A stretch of DNA of 64,000 nucleotides from Bacteroidales bacterium (GTDB lineage Bacteria; Bacteroidota; Bacteroidia; Bacteroidales; PUMT01), in NCBI GenBank assembly GCA_007125955.1, contig SLCF01000002.1, positions 1-64,000 on the forward strand, given 5' to 3'. A program made the translations under genes and the position numbers. Below, one piece after another: positions 20,017 to 28,917 of this stretch; within the stretch, counting starts at the first letter, position 1; every line of letters starts with the position of its first letter. A model generated the notes under the pieces. It saw only the letters and a program-made list of their open reading frames with translations, did not search any database and was not told the DNA's origin.

Positions 20017-21267
20017 TCATCTTACTTTAAGTGTCAGCACTGCAATAACCGCAAGGAATATCCCTACGATCCAGAAACGTGTGACTATCTTTGCTTCAGG
20101 GTATCCCAAAATCTGGTAATGATGGTGAAGCGGCGCCATTTTGAACACTCTCCTTCCCTCACCATGCCTCTTTTTAGTGTATTTGAAATATGCCACCTGG
20201 ATAACCACCGAAAGGCTCTCTATAAAAAAAACTCCGCAAAGTATGGGTATCAGCAGCTCTTTTCTGATCAGAATTGCATAAACTGCTATTATGCCTCCCA
20301 GTGAAAGGCTGCCTGTATCTCCCATAAACACTTGTGCGGGATATGAATTGTACCACAGGAACCCGATCGTCGCCCCTACGAATGCGCTCATAAATATTAC
20401 AAGCTCTCCTGTGTTTGGGATATACATTATGTTAAGATAATCGGAGTAGATTATGTTTCCGGAAAGATATGCCAGTATACCCAGTGTGACTCCTATAATG
20501 GTTGATGTGCCGGTTGCAAGGCCATCAAGCCCGTCAGTCATATTCGCGCCGTTCGAAACCGCTGTAACAATCAATATGATCAGAATTACAAACACCACCC
20601 AGCCCCATTTACCGGCCTTGTCCCCCAGGAACCAGACTATCATTGAATAATCGAACTCATTGTCCTTAAGAAAGGGAATGGTAGTGATAGTGCCCTTAAC
20701 ATCCCGTGTAATATAGACTGGGGGAGGAGATTCCTTATCTGACTGCTGAACCATTACTGTTTTGTATTCCCCGTTTTCCGGCAACACTCTTTCCCTGACC
20801 ACAATTTCATCACTGAGATACATGGTCAACCCGACCAGCAATCCCACAATAACCTGTCCCAGTATCTTCAGGCGGCCGCTCAACCCCTCCTTATCCTTTT
20901 TGAAAGTCTTGATGTAATCGTCAGCAAAACCCACCATTCCGAGCCATAATGTAGTTATCAGCATGATCCGCACATAAACGTTCTGAAGGTTTCCGAACAG
21001 TAGTGTTGGAATAAGTATTGATGCAAGTATAATTATTCCCCCCATAGTGGGAGTCCCTTTTTTTCTGAGTTGACCCTCAAGTCCGAGATCCCTGACAACC
21101 TCACCTATCTGTTTTTTCTGAAGGTAATTAATTATACGTCTCCCCATAAGAAGGGAGATTGCGAGGGAAGTAATAACAGCCATCGAGGAGCGGAAAGTAA
21201 TATACTGGAACACTCCCGCTCCCGGAAAACCGATACTTTGTAACCAATCAAACAGATAATGCAGCAT
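20017..21267 (-). CDS. mraY: Phospho-N-acetylmuramoyl-pentapeptide-transferase
   Basis: [48 protein letters not shown]. Confidence 0.97.
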   Translation of the reverse strand: MLHYLFDWLQSIGFPGAGVFQYITFRSSMAVITSLAISLLMGRRIINYLQKKQIGEVVRDLGLEGQLRKKGTPTMGGIIILASILIPTLLFGNLQNVYVRIMLITTLWLGMVGFADDYIKTFKKDKEGLSGRLKILGQVIVGLLVGLTMYLSDEIVVRERVLPENGEYKTVMVQQSDKESPPPVYITRDVKGTITTIPFLKDNEFDYSMIVWFLGDKAGKWGWVVFVILIILIVTAVSNGANMTDGLDGLATGTSTIIGVTLGILAYLSGNIIYSDYLNIMYIPNTGELVIFMSAFVGATIGFLWYNSYPAQVFMGDTGSLSLGGIIAVYAILIRKELLIPILCGVFFIESLSVVIQVAYFKYTKKRHGEGRRVFKMAPLHHHYQILGYPEAKIVTRFWIVGIFLAVIAVLTLKVR

Positions 21268-21273
21268 AATCTT

Positions 21274-22737
21274 TTATTTGACTTTTGTTTTGAAAGCGGA
21301 CTCAATCACCTCCCTGTCATCAAAATGGTGACGCTTCCCTTTAATTTCCTGGTATGTTTCATGTCCCTTCCCTGCAACAAGTATTATATCCCCCGGAGAG
21401 GCCATCATGCATGCAGCCCTTATAGCTTCTGCCCTTCCGGTAATTGATAACACTTTTGTTTTCTCCTCATCTGCAATACCATCCATCATATCCTCAATTA
21501 TCTTTTCCGGATCCTCATTCCGTGGATTATCAGAGGTGAGTATGAGTTTGTTACTGTATTTCATGGCAATTGATGCCATCACCGGACGCTTCCCCTTGTC
21601 CCGGTCGCCACCGGAACCTACAACGGTAATAACCTCCTCTTTGCCTTTTCTCAGGCTTTTGATTGTTTTAAGCACATTCTCCAGGGCATCGGGTGTATGG
21701 GCATAATCAACTATGGCAGTTGTTCCGCTTTCCGACCTGACATATTCGAACCTGCCCGGTACTACCCCGAATGTGCTGGCAACAAGCAGCACTTTTTCAG
21801 TGTCGGCTCCCAGCAGGTCGGCTGCAGCAATTGCTCCCAGCAGGTTGTATGCATTGAATTCACCTATGAGGTGTGTCCACAGTTCACGCCCGCCAATATT
21901 GAGCAGTGTGCCGTCGAAATGGCTTTCAATAATCCTTCCTTTATAGTCAGCCACTCTTTTTATAGCAAAAGTTTTTTTAGCTGCAGGTGTATTCTGGATC
22001 ATCAGCCTTCCGTTTTTGTCATCTATATTTACAAGGGCAAACGCATCTTCAGGCAACCTGTCAAAAAACTCCTTCTTGGCTTGAAGGTAGGCGGAAAAAT
22101 CCTCATGATAGTCAAGATGGTCATGGGTTATATTGGTAAATATTCCGCCGGCAAAAGTGATACCCTCAATCCTCTTTTGAACCACCGAATGAGAGCTTAC
22201 CTCCATAAAACAGTAACTGCAACCCGAGGATACCATTTCACTCAGCAAAGACTGGAGTGCAACGGGATCGGGTGTTGTAAAATATGCAGGCATAGTCCGG
22301 TCGTTTATCCTGTAATCAACCGTGGATATAAGTCCCGCTCCGTAGCCCAACTTCATGAAAAGCCGGTGAAGCAGCACCGCCGTAGTTGTTTTACCGTTCG
22401 TCCCTGTTATGCCTAGCACCTTCATCTGCCCGGAAGGGTGTCCGTAAAACGCCGAGGCGATTCTGCCGGTCTCCGTTGCGGTATCCTCCACTCTCACATA
22501 TGTTACACCCTTATCGAACCTTGACGGAAACCTGTTGCAAACAACAGCTGCAGCACCTCTGCCGGCAGCATCATCTATAAAATCGTGGCCGTCATTATGC
22601 ATTCCTTCAATCGCAAAAAAAAGCGATCCTTCCCCGGCCTTCCTTGAATCTGAAGTAACAGAGCTGATTTCCGTATCAGGATTCCCCCTGATACCGTAAA
22701 CATTACAGCCTTCCAGTATGTCGTTAAGCTTAGGCAT
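21274..22737 (-). CDS. murE: UDP-N-acetylmuramoyl-L-alanyl-D-glutamate--2,6-diaminopimelate ligase
   Basis: GITGTNGKTTTAVLLH, VDYAHTPDALENVL, SDNPRNEDP (DAP-binding motif DNPR). Confidence 0.97.
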   Translation of the reverse strand: MPKLNDILEGCNVYGIRGNPDTEISSVTSDSRKAGEGSLFFAIEGMHNDGHDFIDDAAGRGAAAVVCNRFPSRFDKGVTYVRVEDTATETGRIASAFYGHPSGQMKVLGITGTNGKTTTAVLLHRLFMKLGYGAGLISTVDYRINDRTMPAYFTTPDPVALQSLLSEMVSSGCSYCFMEVSSHSVVQKRIEGITFAGGIFTNITHDHLDYHEDFSAYLQAKKEFFDRLPEDAFALVNIDDKNGRLMIQNTPAAKKTFAIKRVADYKGRIIESHFDGTLLNIGGRELWTHLIGEFNAYNLLGAIAAADLLGADTEKVLLVASTFGVVPGRFEYVRSESGTTAIVDYAHTPDALENVLKTIKSLRKGKEEVITVVGSGGDRDKGKRPVMASIAMKYSNKLILTSDNPRNEDPEKIIEDMMDGIADEEKTKVLSITGRAEAIRAACMMASPGDIILVAGKGHETYQEIKGKRHHFDDREVIESAFKTKVK

Positions 22738-22765
22738 TTCAGTTTTAAGTTTTAACAGACTCTAT

Positions 22766-24916
22766 TCAATCATTCAGGCTCATCTGCAGCACAATTATCT
22801 CTCCTTCATTAACTTTCCTGCCGGGCATTACCGATTGCGACAAAACCTTCCCCCTTCCCGACACCTCAACTTTCAGCCCCGCATTCTCCAGCAGGTATAT
22901 CGCATCTTTCAGCGACATATCAACCACGTTGGGAACCAGACCCGGGATCAGGGTTCTTTCCCTCATCTCAACATAATTTTCGACGCTCATTGTGGAAACC
23001 CATCCTGAGGATTCACCGTTATCATTGTCATTATCCCCATATGCGATGGTTCTGTAGTCAATGTCCAGACTGTTTAAAACAGTTGCCAGTTGGGTGAAAC
23101 TGCCGGATTTTGTAAAGGGCGATTCTTCAATTAGGCCGTCTGCCCTATGTAGCGGTTCATGCATATCCAGACTGGTTGCATAAACCTTGTCTGCAATTTC
23201 CCTGAAAACCGGTCCGGCCACCAGGTTTCCGTAATAAATATTGCTTGAAGGGGAGTTGACAACTACAATGCATGAATAACGCGGATTATCAGCCGGGAAA
23301 TATCCTACAAAAGAGGCCTGATGGCTTACCATCTCCTGATGGCGGTACCCGTATTTCTCGTTTGCTATCTGTGCTGTTCCGGTTTTGCCTGCTATTTTGT
23401 AACGGGTATTCCTCAGGTTGCTGGCAGTCCCTTTTTCCACTACACCTTCCAGCATAAGCCTCACACCTTCAATTGTGGATTTTGATACCACCGAGGGATT
23501 GATAACTTCTGTGGGAAATCTTTCTATAACATCGCCGTGTGATTTGATGGCTGTTACGAACCTTGGCCTCACCATTCTCCCGTTATTTGCAATTGCATTA
23601 TAAAAAGTAAGAATCTGAAGTGGTGTCATTCGTACTTCGTAACCTATTGACATCATAGGCAGGGAGACACCCGACCAAAATGGGTCGCCGGGATACTTTA
23701 TATCAGGGGCACCTTCCCCCCTTATTTCAACACCCAGTTTTTCATTCAGATTCATTTTGTAAAGCCGGTTTATGAAATTTTTTTCCTTCCCGTTATAATT
23801 ATCGTGTACAATTTTGGATACAGCTACATTGGATGAGACCTCAAAGGCTTCCTGGACGGTTATCTTGCCCAGTCCGCCTTCCTGGGCATCTGAAATCCTC
23901 TGGTTAAAGAACATTATATTGCCGTCTCCTGTATCAACTGAATCGGAAGGGTTTATGTACCCGTCTTCCATTGCAGCCATCAGGGACATCAGTTTGAAGG
24001 TTGATCCCGGTTCGGTGCTTTCTCCGATTGCAAAGTTGTAGGACTCGGAATAACCCCCGTTGCTGTTCATCTGAAGATTGGCAATAGCTTTTATATCGCC
24101 TGTGCCGACCTCCATAAGCACCGCCGTGCCGTGGTGGGCTCCGTGCCTCCTGAGCTGCCTTAGCAGTGCGCTGGTTGCCACATCCTGTATCTCTACATCT
24201 ATGCTTGTGACAATATCATACCCGTCCCTTGGCTCAACCTCATTCCTGTCATTCAGCGGCATCCAAACATTGCCGGATATTCTCCGCATTAGTTGCAGAC
24301 CAACAACACCCCTGAGTTGTTCGTCATAGGCGCCCTCTATTCCTACAACATTTCCTGATTCACTTTTGGTGATATACCCGATGGTCCTCGACGCAAGGTT
24401 GCCGTGAGGCAGTATTCTGCGGTCATCCTGTATGGCAATAAATCCGCCCCTGTTCCTCCCCAGTCTGAATACGGGAAAATTCTCCATCTCTTTCATCATA
24501 TTGAAAGAGACCCCTCTTTTTATAAGGTGGAACCTCCTGTTCTCCCTCCTTGCCTGAAGCAGTTCGCTCCTGTAGGCGGAAGCGGATTTGTCCCTGAACA
24601 ACTTATGCAAACGGAGGGCAAGTGAATCTATATTACCAAAAAAGATCTCGTCTGTCAGGCCCCGGGCCCTCAAGTCCATCCGGATCTCATAATAAGGCAC
24701 CGAGGTTGAAAGAAGCCGGTTGTTGGCGCCGTATATATCACCCCTGTTCGGCTCGATTATCATATCCCTGACAATGCGATTTTCAGCCATTTCTTCCCAT
24801 TTTGACCCTTCTACCAGCTGAAGCCACATAATTTTCCCAAGTATAAGAATTGCAAAAAAGAGAACGCAGATATATACCACGCCTACACGCCATACTATGT
24901 CTTTTTTCAGCGACAT
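22766..24916 (-). CDS. ftsI: Penicillin-binding protein FtsI/PBP3 with C-terminal PASTA domain
   Basis: 716 aa; ESTEPGSTFKLMSLMAAME (SxxK), AGKTGTAQ (KTG), C-terminal PASTA (VVDMSLKDAIYLLENAGLKVEVSG). Confidence 0.95.
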   Translation of the reverse strand: MSLKKDIVWRVGVVYICVLFFAILILGKIMWLQLVEGSKWEEMAENRIVRDMIIEPNRGDIYGANNRLLSTSVPYYEIRMDLRARGLTDEIFFGNIDSLALRLHKLFRDKSASAYRSELLQARRENRRFHLIKRGVSFNMMKEMENFPVFRLGRNRGGFIAIQDDRRILPHGNLASRTIGYITKSESGNVVGIEGAYDEQLRGVVGLQLMRRISGNVWMPLNDRNEVEPRDGYDIVTSIDVEIQDVATSALLRQLRRHGAHHGTAVLMEVGTGDIKAIANLQMNSNGGYSESYNFAIGESTEPGSTFKLMSLMAAMEDGYINPSDSVDTGDGNIMFFNQRISDAQEGGLGKITVQEAFEVSSNVAVSKIVHDNYNGKEKNFINRLYKMNLNEKLGVEIRGEGAPDIKYPGDPFWSGVSLPMMSIGYEVRMTPLQILTFYNAIANNGRMVRPRFVTAIKSHGDVIERFPTEVINPSVVSKSTIEGVRLMLEGVVEKGTASNLRNTRYKIAGKTGTAQIANEKYGYRHQEMVSHQASFVGYFPADNPRYSCIVVVNSPSSNIYYGNLVAGPVFREIADKVYATSLDMHEPLHRADGLIEESPFTKSGSFTQLATVLNSLDIDYRTIAYGDNDNDNGESSGWVSTMSVENYVEMRERTLIPGLVPNVVDMSLKDAIYLLENAGLKVEVSGRGKVLSQSVMPGRKVNEGEIIVLQMSLND

Positions 24917-24922
24917 ACCTTG

Positions 24923-25300
24923 TCAGTTTTTTACAACAATTTTAACCGGAGGCTCTGTTGACTCCCTGAGTCCCAGATTCTCCCTTTCAATCAGTTTCAG
25001 CACTTCCGACTGTCTGCTGATATGCATCAGTTCGGCAGATACCGTTATAGCCCTTGCCCTGAGTTCCTGCAGTTCCGACTGCAACTCACTTTGCTGCCTT
25101 ACCAGCTTTTCAGCATGGTAATGATTTGCAATGTAGATAAATGCAAGTACTGTAAGAAATACGATGTAGGGCAGCTGACGTATCACAAATGAGCGGGTCA
25201 GGAGCGTGCCGTCAATAAGCTCCTTAATCACTCCTTTTTTCTGAACCTTTTGCTCCTGTTTCTCCTCTTCATTGAACTCTATTTGTCCGTACCTTTCCAT
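24923..25300 (-). CDS. ftsL: FtsL-like cell division protein
   Basis: 125 aa, single TM then coiled-coil; position between rsmH and ftsI. Confidence 0.75.
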   Translation of the reverse strand: MERYGQIEFNEEEKQEQKVQKKGVIKELIDGTLLTRSFVIRQLPYIVFLTVLAFIYIANHYHAEKLVRQQSELQSELQELRARAITVSAELMHISRQSEVLKLIERENLGLRESTEPPVKIVVKN

Positions 25301-25367
25301 AGCTTTCTCTCAATGTCCGTTCCGGGCTTGCCTCTTTGCCCTGCAAATATCGGTTTACTGATTAATC

Positions 25368-26270
25368 TTATATTTTCTCCGCAATCCTCAACCTTGCGCT
25401 TCTTGATCTATTGTTTTCCGACACCTCTTTTTCACCCGCCACTATCGCCTTTCTGTTAAGGGGGCGGAGCGGCACCAGGGGTTTGCCATAAAAGTCCTTT
25501 TCAAGCTTCCCTTCCACATTGCCTGTTTTGGTAAAGTTTTTCACCATCCTGTCTTCTATTGAGTGGTAGGCGATAACGGAAAGCCTTCCCTCTTTTTTCA
25601 GTGCCGGCAGAACCTGTTCCAGCATTTCCCTCAGCGAATCGGCCTCCCTGTTTACCTCTATCCTCAGAGCCTGAAAAACCTTTGCAAGGTATTTGTTCCT
25701 GTTCCCCGGAGGAACAGATGAACTTACAACATTTACAAACTCCCCGGTGCTTTCAAAAGCCTCTTTTCCCCTTGCCTCAACAATTGTTTTTGCAAGCTTT
25801 CTGAAGTTCGACACCTCCCCGTAATTTCTGAAAACAGAAGACAGTTCCTCTTCAGAATAAGTGTTTACAATATCTGATGCCTTTAGCGAAGCCTCCCGGT
25901 TCATTCTCATGTCAAGAGGTCCGGGATAACTAAACGAAAACCCCCTTTCAGCAGAATCAAAATGGTGCGACGAAACTCCAAGATCTGCCAGTATACCGTC
26001 CACTTTCAGAATATTGTGAAAACGTAAATAATTCCGGAAAAACCTGAAATTTCCCCTTATGAATAAAAATCTTTTGTCTTTGATCTTTTCAGCTTCATAC
26101 ATGCTGTCGGCATCCTGATCGAATGCAACCAGAAGTCCCTTGCCCATCCTTCTCAGGATCTCAACCGAATGCCCCCCTCCACCGAAAGTGAGGTCAACAT
26201 ATGTGCCGCCGGACTTAACTGCAAGTCCATCTACACTTTTATGCAAAAGCACAGGTTTGTGATATCCCAT
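25368..26270 (-). CDS. rsmH: 16S rRNA (cytosine(1402)-N(4))-methyltransferase
   Basis: MGYHKPVLLHKSVDGL, VDLTFGGGGHSVEIL, DGILADLGVSSHHFD. Confidence 0.97.
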   Translation of the reverse strand: MGYHKPVLLHKSVDGLAVKSGGTYVDLTFGGGGHSVEILRRMGKGLLVAFDQDADSMYEAEKIKDKRFLFIRGNFRFFRNYLRFHNILKVDGILADLGVSSHHFDSAERGFSFSYPGPLDMRMNREASLKASDIVNTYSEEELSSVFRNYGEVSNFRKLAKTIVEARGKEAFESTGEFVNVVSSSVPPGNRNKYLAKVFQALRIEVNREADSLREMLEQVLPALKKEGRLSVIAYHSIEDRMVKNFTKTGNVEGKLEKDFYGKPLVPLRPLNRKAIVAGEKEVSENNRSRSARLRIAEKI

Positions 26271-26734
26271 TATTTGCCGTTTTGATCAGTGTTTCCCAGT
26301 ATTTTTTCCGCCAGTCCGGCAAAATCGTCGGCTCCGTCTGCCACATCATAATACATCTTCCTGTTCCACATCTCTATCTTACCATCCTGACCTGCCAGCA
26401 CAGCTTCACCGTCAATCTCAGCCACTTCAAGAAGCCGTCTTGGTATCAGGAGCCTGTTGTTCCCGTCAAGAACCACCTCTGCCGTCCCTTTGTAAAAACC
26501 TCTCATGAACCTGCTGTGCTCCTTGTTGTATGGATTGATTTTTTCTCTTATAATTTCATTTTGTCTTTGCCATTCATCCATCGGATAAAGCACAAGGCAT
26601 CTCTCAAAAATATCCTTTTTAACAACGAACCTGTCCATAGCAGCTGAAGGCATCTGCTTTTTGAATGCCGAAGGGAGAACTATACGCCCTTTGGCATCAA
26701 CTTTGCATATATAATCACCGATAAAACTCGCCAT
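26270..26734 (-). CDS. mraZ: Transcriptional regulator MraZ
   Basis: MASFIGDYICKVDAKGRIVLPSAFKKQ start at ATG 26734 (ORF-track start 26788 is too far upstream); second AbrB-like repeat DGNNRLLIPRRLLEVAEI. Confidence 0.95.
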   Translation of the reverse strand: MASFIGDYICKVDAKGRIVLPSAFKKQMPSAAMDRFVVKKDIFERCLVLYPMDEWQRQNEIIREKINPYNKEHSRFMRGFYKGTAEVVLDGNNRLLIPRRLLEVAEIDGEAVLAGQDGKIEMWNRKMYYDVADGADDFAGLAEKILGNTDQNGK

Positions 26735-26774
26735 AACCAAAATGTTTGGTAGAGTAAAAATAAATAAATATTTT

Positions 26775-26811
26775 CCACTTTCAACCACTTTGCCCCATTT
26801 TTTTCCACTTT
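26775..26811 (-). promoter_or_regulatory. Candidate MraZ operator: four AAAGTGG-like direct repeats at exact 10-bp spacing
   Basis: On the complement AAAGTGG-N3 units, seen on + as CCACTTT at 26775, 26785, 26805 and CCATTTT at 26795; 41-77 nt upstream of the mraZ ATG. Confidence 0.8.
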
Positions 26812-26916
26812 GTTGATAACTTTTTTCAAAAAATGAGTTTCATCCGGAGCAGGAAATTTTTTACACCCTTCTGAATACGGGATTATATTCATTTAGGCAA
26901 TTATTTTATTATTTTA

Positions 26917-27804
26917 GTGTTTTTAGATATGGTGATTTTTAAAATTGATGGCATGATGGAAGATCAGGCTCACGGTAATGATATTGAGCTAATTGACGTT
27001 GACCGGATTTTTAAAAACAAAAATCCGCGTCTTTATAATGTTTTACCGGGATTTATCTTAAGATACATAAAAAGAATCATACATCAGGATGAGCTCAACG
27101 AAGCACTGGTAAGGTTCAAAGATGACAAGGGTGTGGATTTTGTCAGATCCATACTGGACTATATGAACATTGAATATACAGTAACAGGTGAAGAGAATAT
27201 TCCTGGAGAAGGCAGGTTAATTTTCGTTTCAAACCACCCGCTTGGGGGGCTTGACGGGTTGATCTTCATTGACATTATCGGAAAACGATTCAGCAATATA
27301 CGCTTTATTGTAAACGACATTTTGCTCAATATCAAGAACCTGGAATCTATTTTTGTGCCTGTCAACAAATACGGCAGGCAATCGGCAGCTTACGCAAGGA
27401 AGATAGAAGACGTGTACCGGTCAGATAACCAGGTTCTCTATTTCCCTGCAGGATTGTGCTCAAGAAAATCGGGAAAGAGGATCATGGATCTTGAGTGGAA
27501 AAAAAATTTTATAAAAAAGGCGGTCGATCACAAAAGGGATGTTATTCCAATGTATTTCAGCGGTAGTAACTCCGGGTTTTTTTACCGCCTTGCAAACCTC
27601 AGGAAGTTTTTGGGAATAAAGGCCAATATTGAGCTGTTTCTCCTCTCCGATGAAATGTTCAGGCAAAAAGGGAGAAAGATCTCGGTAAAAATCGGCAAGC
27701 CTGTTCCTTATACAACTTTTGACAGTTCAAAAAACCAGTCGGAATGGGCAAAATACCTCAAAGATTTGGTATATGAAATGGGTAAGGAGGTCGAATCTGC
27801 ATAA
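26917..27804 (+). CDS. PlsC-like 1-acyl-glycerol-3-phosphate acyltransferase family; candidate O-acyltransferase of glycine/ornithine lipid synthesis
   Basis: GRLIFVSNHPLGGLDGLIFID (NHxxxxD), FPAGLCSRKSG, KKAVDHKRDVIPMYFSGSNS; immediately upstream of an OlsB/GNAT-like gene. Confidence 0.8.
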   Translation: MFLDMVIFKIDGMMEDQAHGNDIELIDVDRIFKNKNPRLYNVLPGFILRYIKRIIHQDELNEALVRFKDDKGVDFVRSILDYMNIEYTVTGEENIPGEGRLIFVSNHPLGGLDGLIFIDIIGKRFSNIRFIVNDILLNIKNLESIFVPVNKYGRQSAAYARKIEDVYRSDNQVLYFPAGLCSRKSGKRIMDLEWKKNFIKKAVDHKRDVIPMYFSGSNSGFFYRLANLRKFLGIKANIELFLLSDEMFRQKGRKISVKIGKPVPYTTFDSSKNQSEWAKYLKDLVYEMGKEVESA

Positions 27805-27958
27805 AGTTTTATTATTTTGTTAACTTTGAATTGTTTTCAATTCTTTAAACTTTGAATGTTAAACAAGGAGATAGTGATGTAAATAATTGAAAACCCGGGA
27901 TTTAAACAGCGGTCAAACACCCGGGTCCATTTTGAGGACAGTTATAATTAAAGTACAG

Positions 27959-28915
27959 ATGCAAAATATCCCTTCACCAGTTAGCAGAAAAGATATAAAG
28001 GATGAACTCCGTTCGAATAAGTTCATAAGAAAGACAAACAATGCTGGCAATGAACTTTATATCGTAACGGCCAAGGACTCACCCAATACGATGAAAGAGA
28101 TTGGCCGGCTGCGTGAGCTCAGTTTCCGTCATGCCGGAGGAGGCACGGGCAAAAGCATTGATATAGATGACTTTGACAATTGCAGCGACCCCTACAGGCA
28201 ATTGATCGTCTGGGATCCCAAACACCAGGAAATACTGGGGGGATATCGTTTTTATATACCTGAAGCAGGAAAGCCATCAGATCCTTCAAAACTGGCTACT
28301 TCAAAACTCTTCAATTTTTCCGACCAGTTCATTAAAGAGTACCTGCCCTACATGATTGAACTTGGCAGGTCATTTGTACAGCCTGCTTATCAAAGCACTT
28401 CAAGGGCAAGAAAAGGGTTGTTTGCACTCGACAACCTTTGGGACGGACTGGGAGCAATTGTTGTTGACAATCCCGAAATGAAATATTTTTTCGGTAAGGT
28501 AACAATGTATAAAAGATTTAATTATCAGGCACGCAATCTGATCCTCTATTTCCTTAATAAATATTTCCCTGACGAAGAAAAGCTTGTTACTCCAAAAGAG
28601 CCGCTCGAACTGAATATAGACTATCCAATGATGGAAAAGATCTTCACCGGCAGAAGCTATCAGGATGATTACAAAATCCTTTCACAAAAAGTGAGAGGCT
28701 TCAAAGAGGTTATCCCTCCCCTTATCAACGCCTATATGAACCTTTCCCCTTCTATGAAGGTTTTCGGGACTGTGCTGAATGAAAGCTTCGGCAATGTTGA
28801 AGAAACAGGTATCATGATAACAATAAACGATCTTTACAGGAAAAAAGTGGAAAGGCATGTTTCTACTTACCAGCGCGTAAAGTATTATTTACACCCGCAT
28901 TCTTCAAGCCCCTGA
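27959..28915 (+). CDS. GNAT-like (OlsB/hemolysin-type) N-acyltransferase; candidate glycine-lipid N-acyltransferase
   Basis: Start chosen at ATG 27959 (MQNIPSPVSRKD..); IGRLRELSFRHAGGGTGKSIDIDDFDN, LGGYRFYIPE, ELGRSFVQPAYQ typical of the OlsB-like family. Confidence 0.8.
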   Translation: MQNIPSPVSRKDIKDELRSNKFIRKTNNAGNELYIVTAKDSPNTMKEIGRLRELSFRHAGGGTGKSIDIDDFDNCSDPYRQLIVWDPKHQEILGGYRFYIPEAGKPSDPSKLATSKLFNFSDQFIKEYLPYMIELGRSFVQPAYQSTSRARKGLFALDNLWDGLGAIVVDNPEMKYFFGKVTMYKRFNYQARNLILYFLNKYFPDEEKLVTPKEPLELNIDYPMMEKIFTGRSYQDDYKILSQKVRGFKEVIPPLINAYMNLSPSMKVFGTVLNESFGNVEETGIMITINDLYRKKVERHVSTYQRVKYYLHPHSSSP

Positions 28916-28917
28916 GA

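Noticed and set aside
21697-22416. 239-aa + strand ORF opposite murE
   Set aside because: Antisense shadow of murE; no plausible family.
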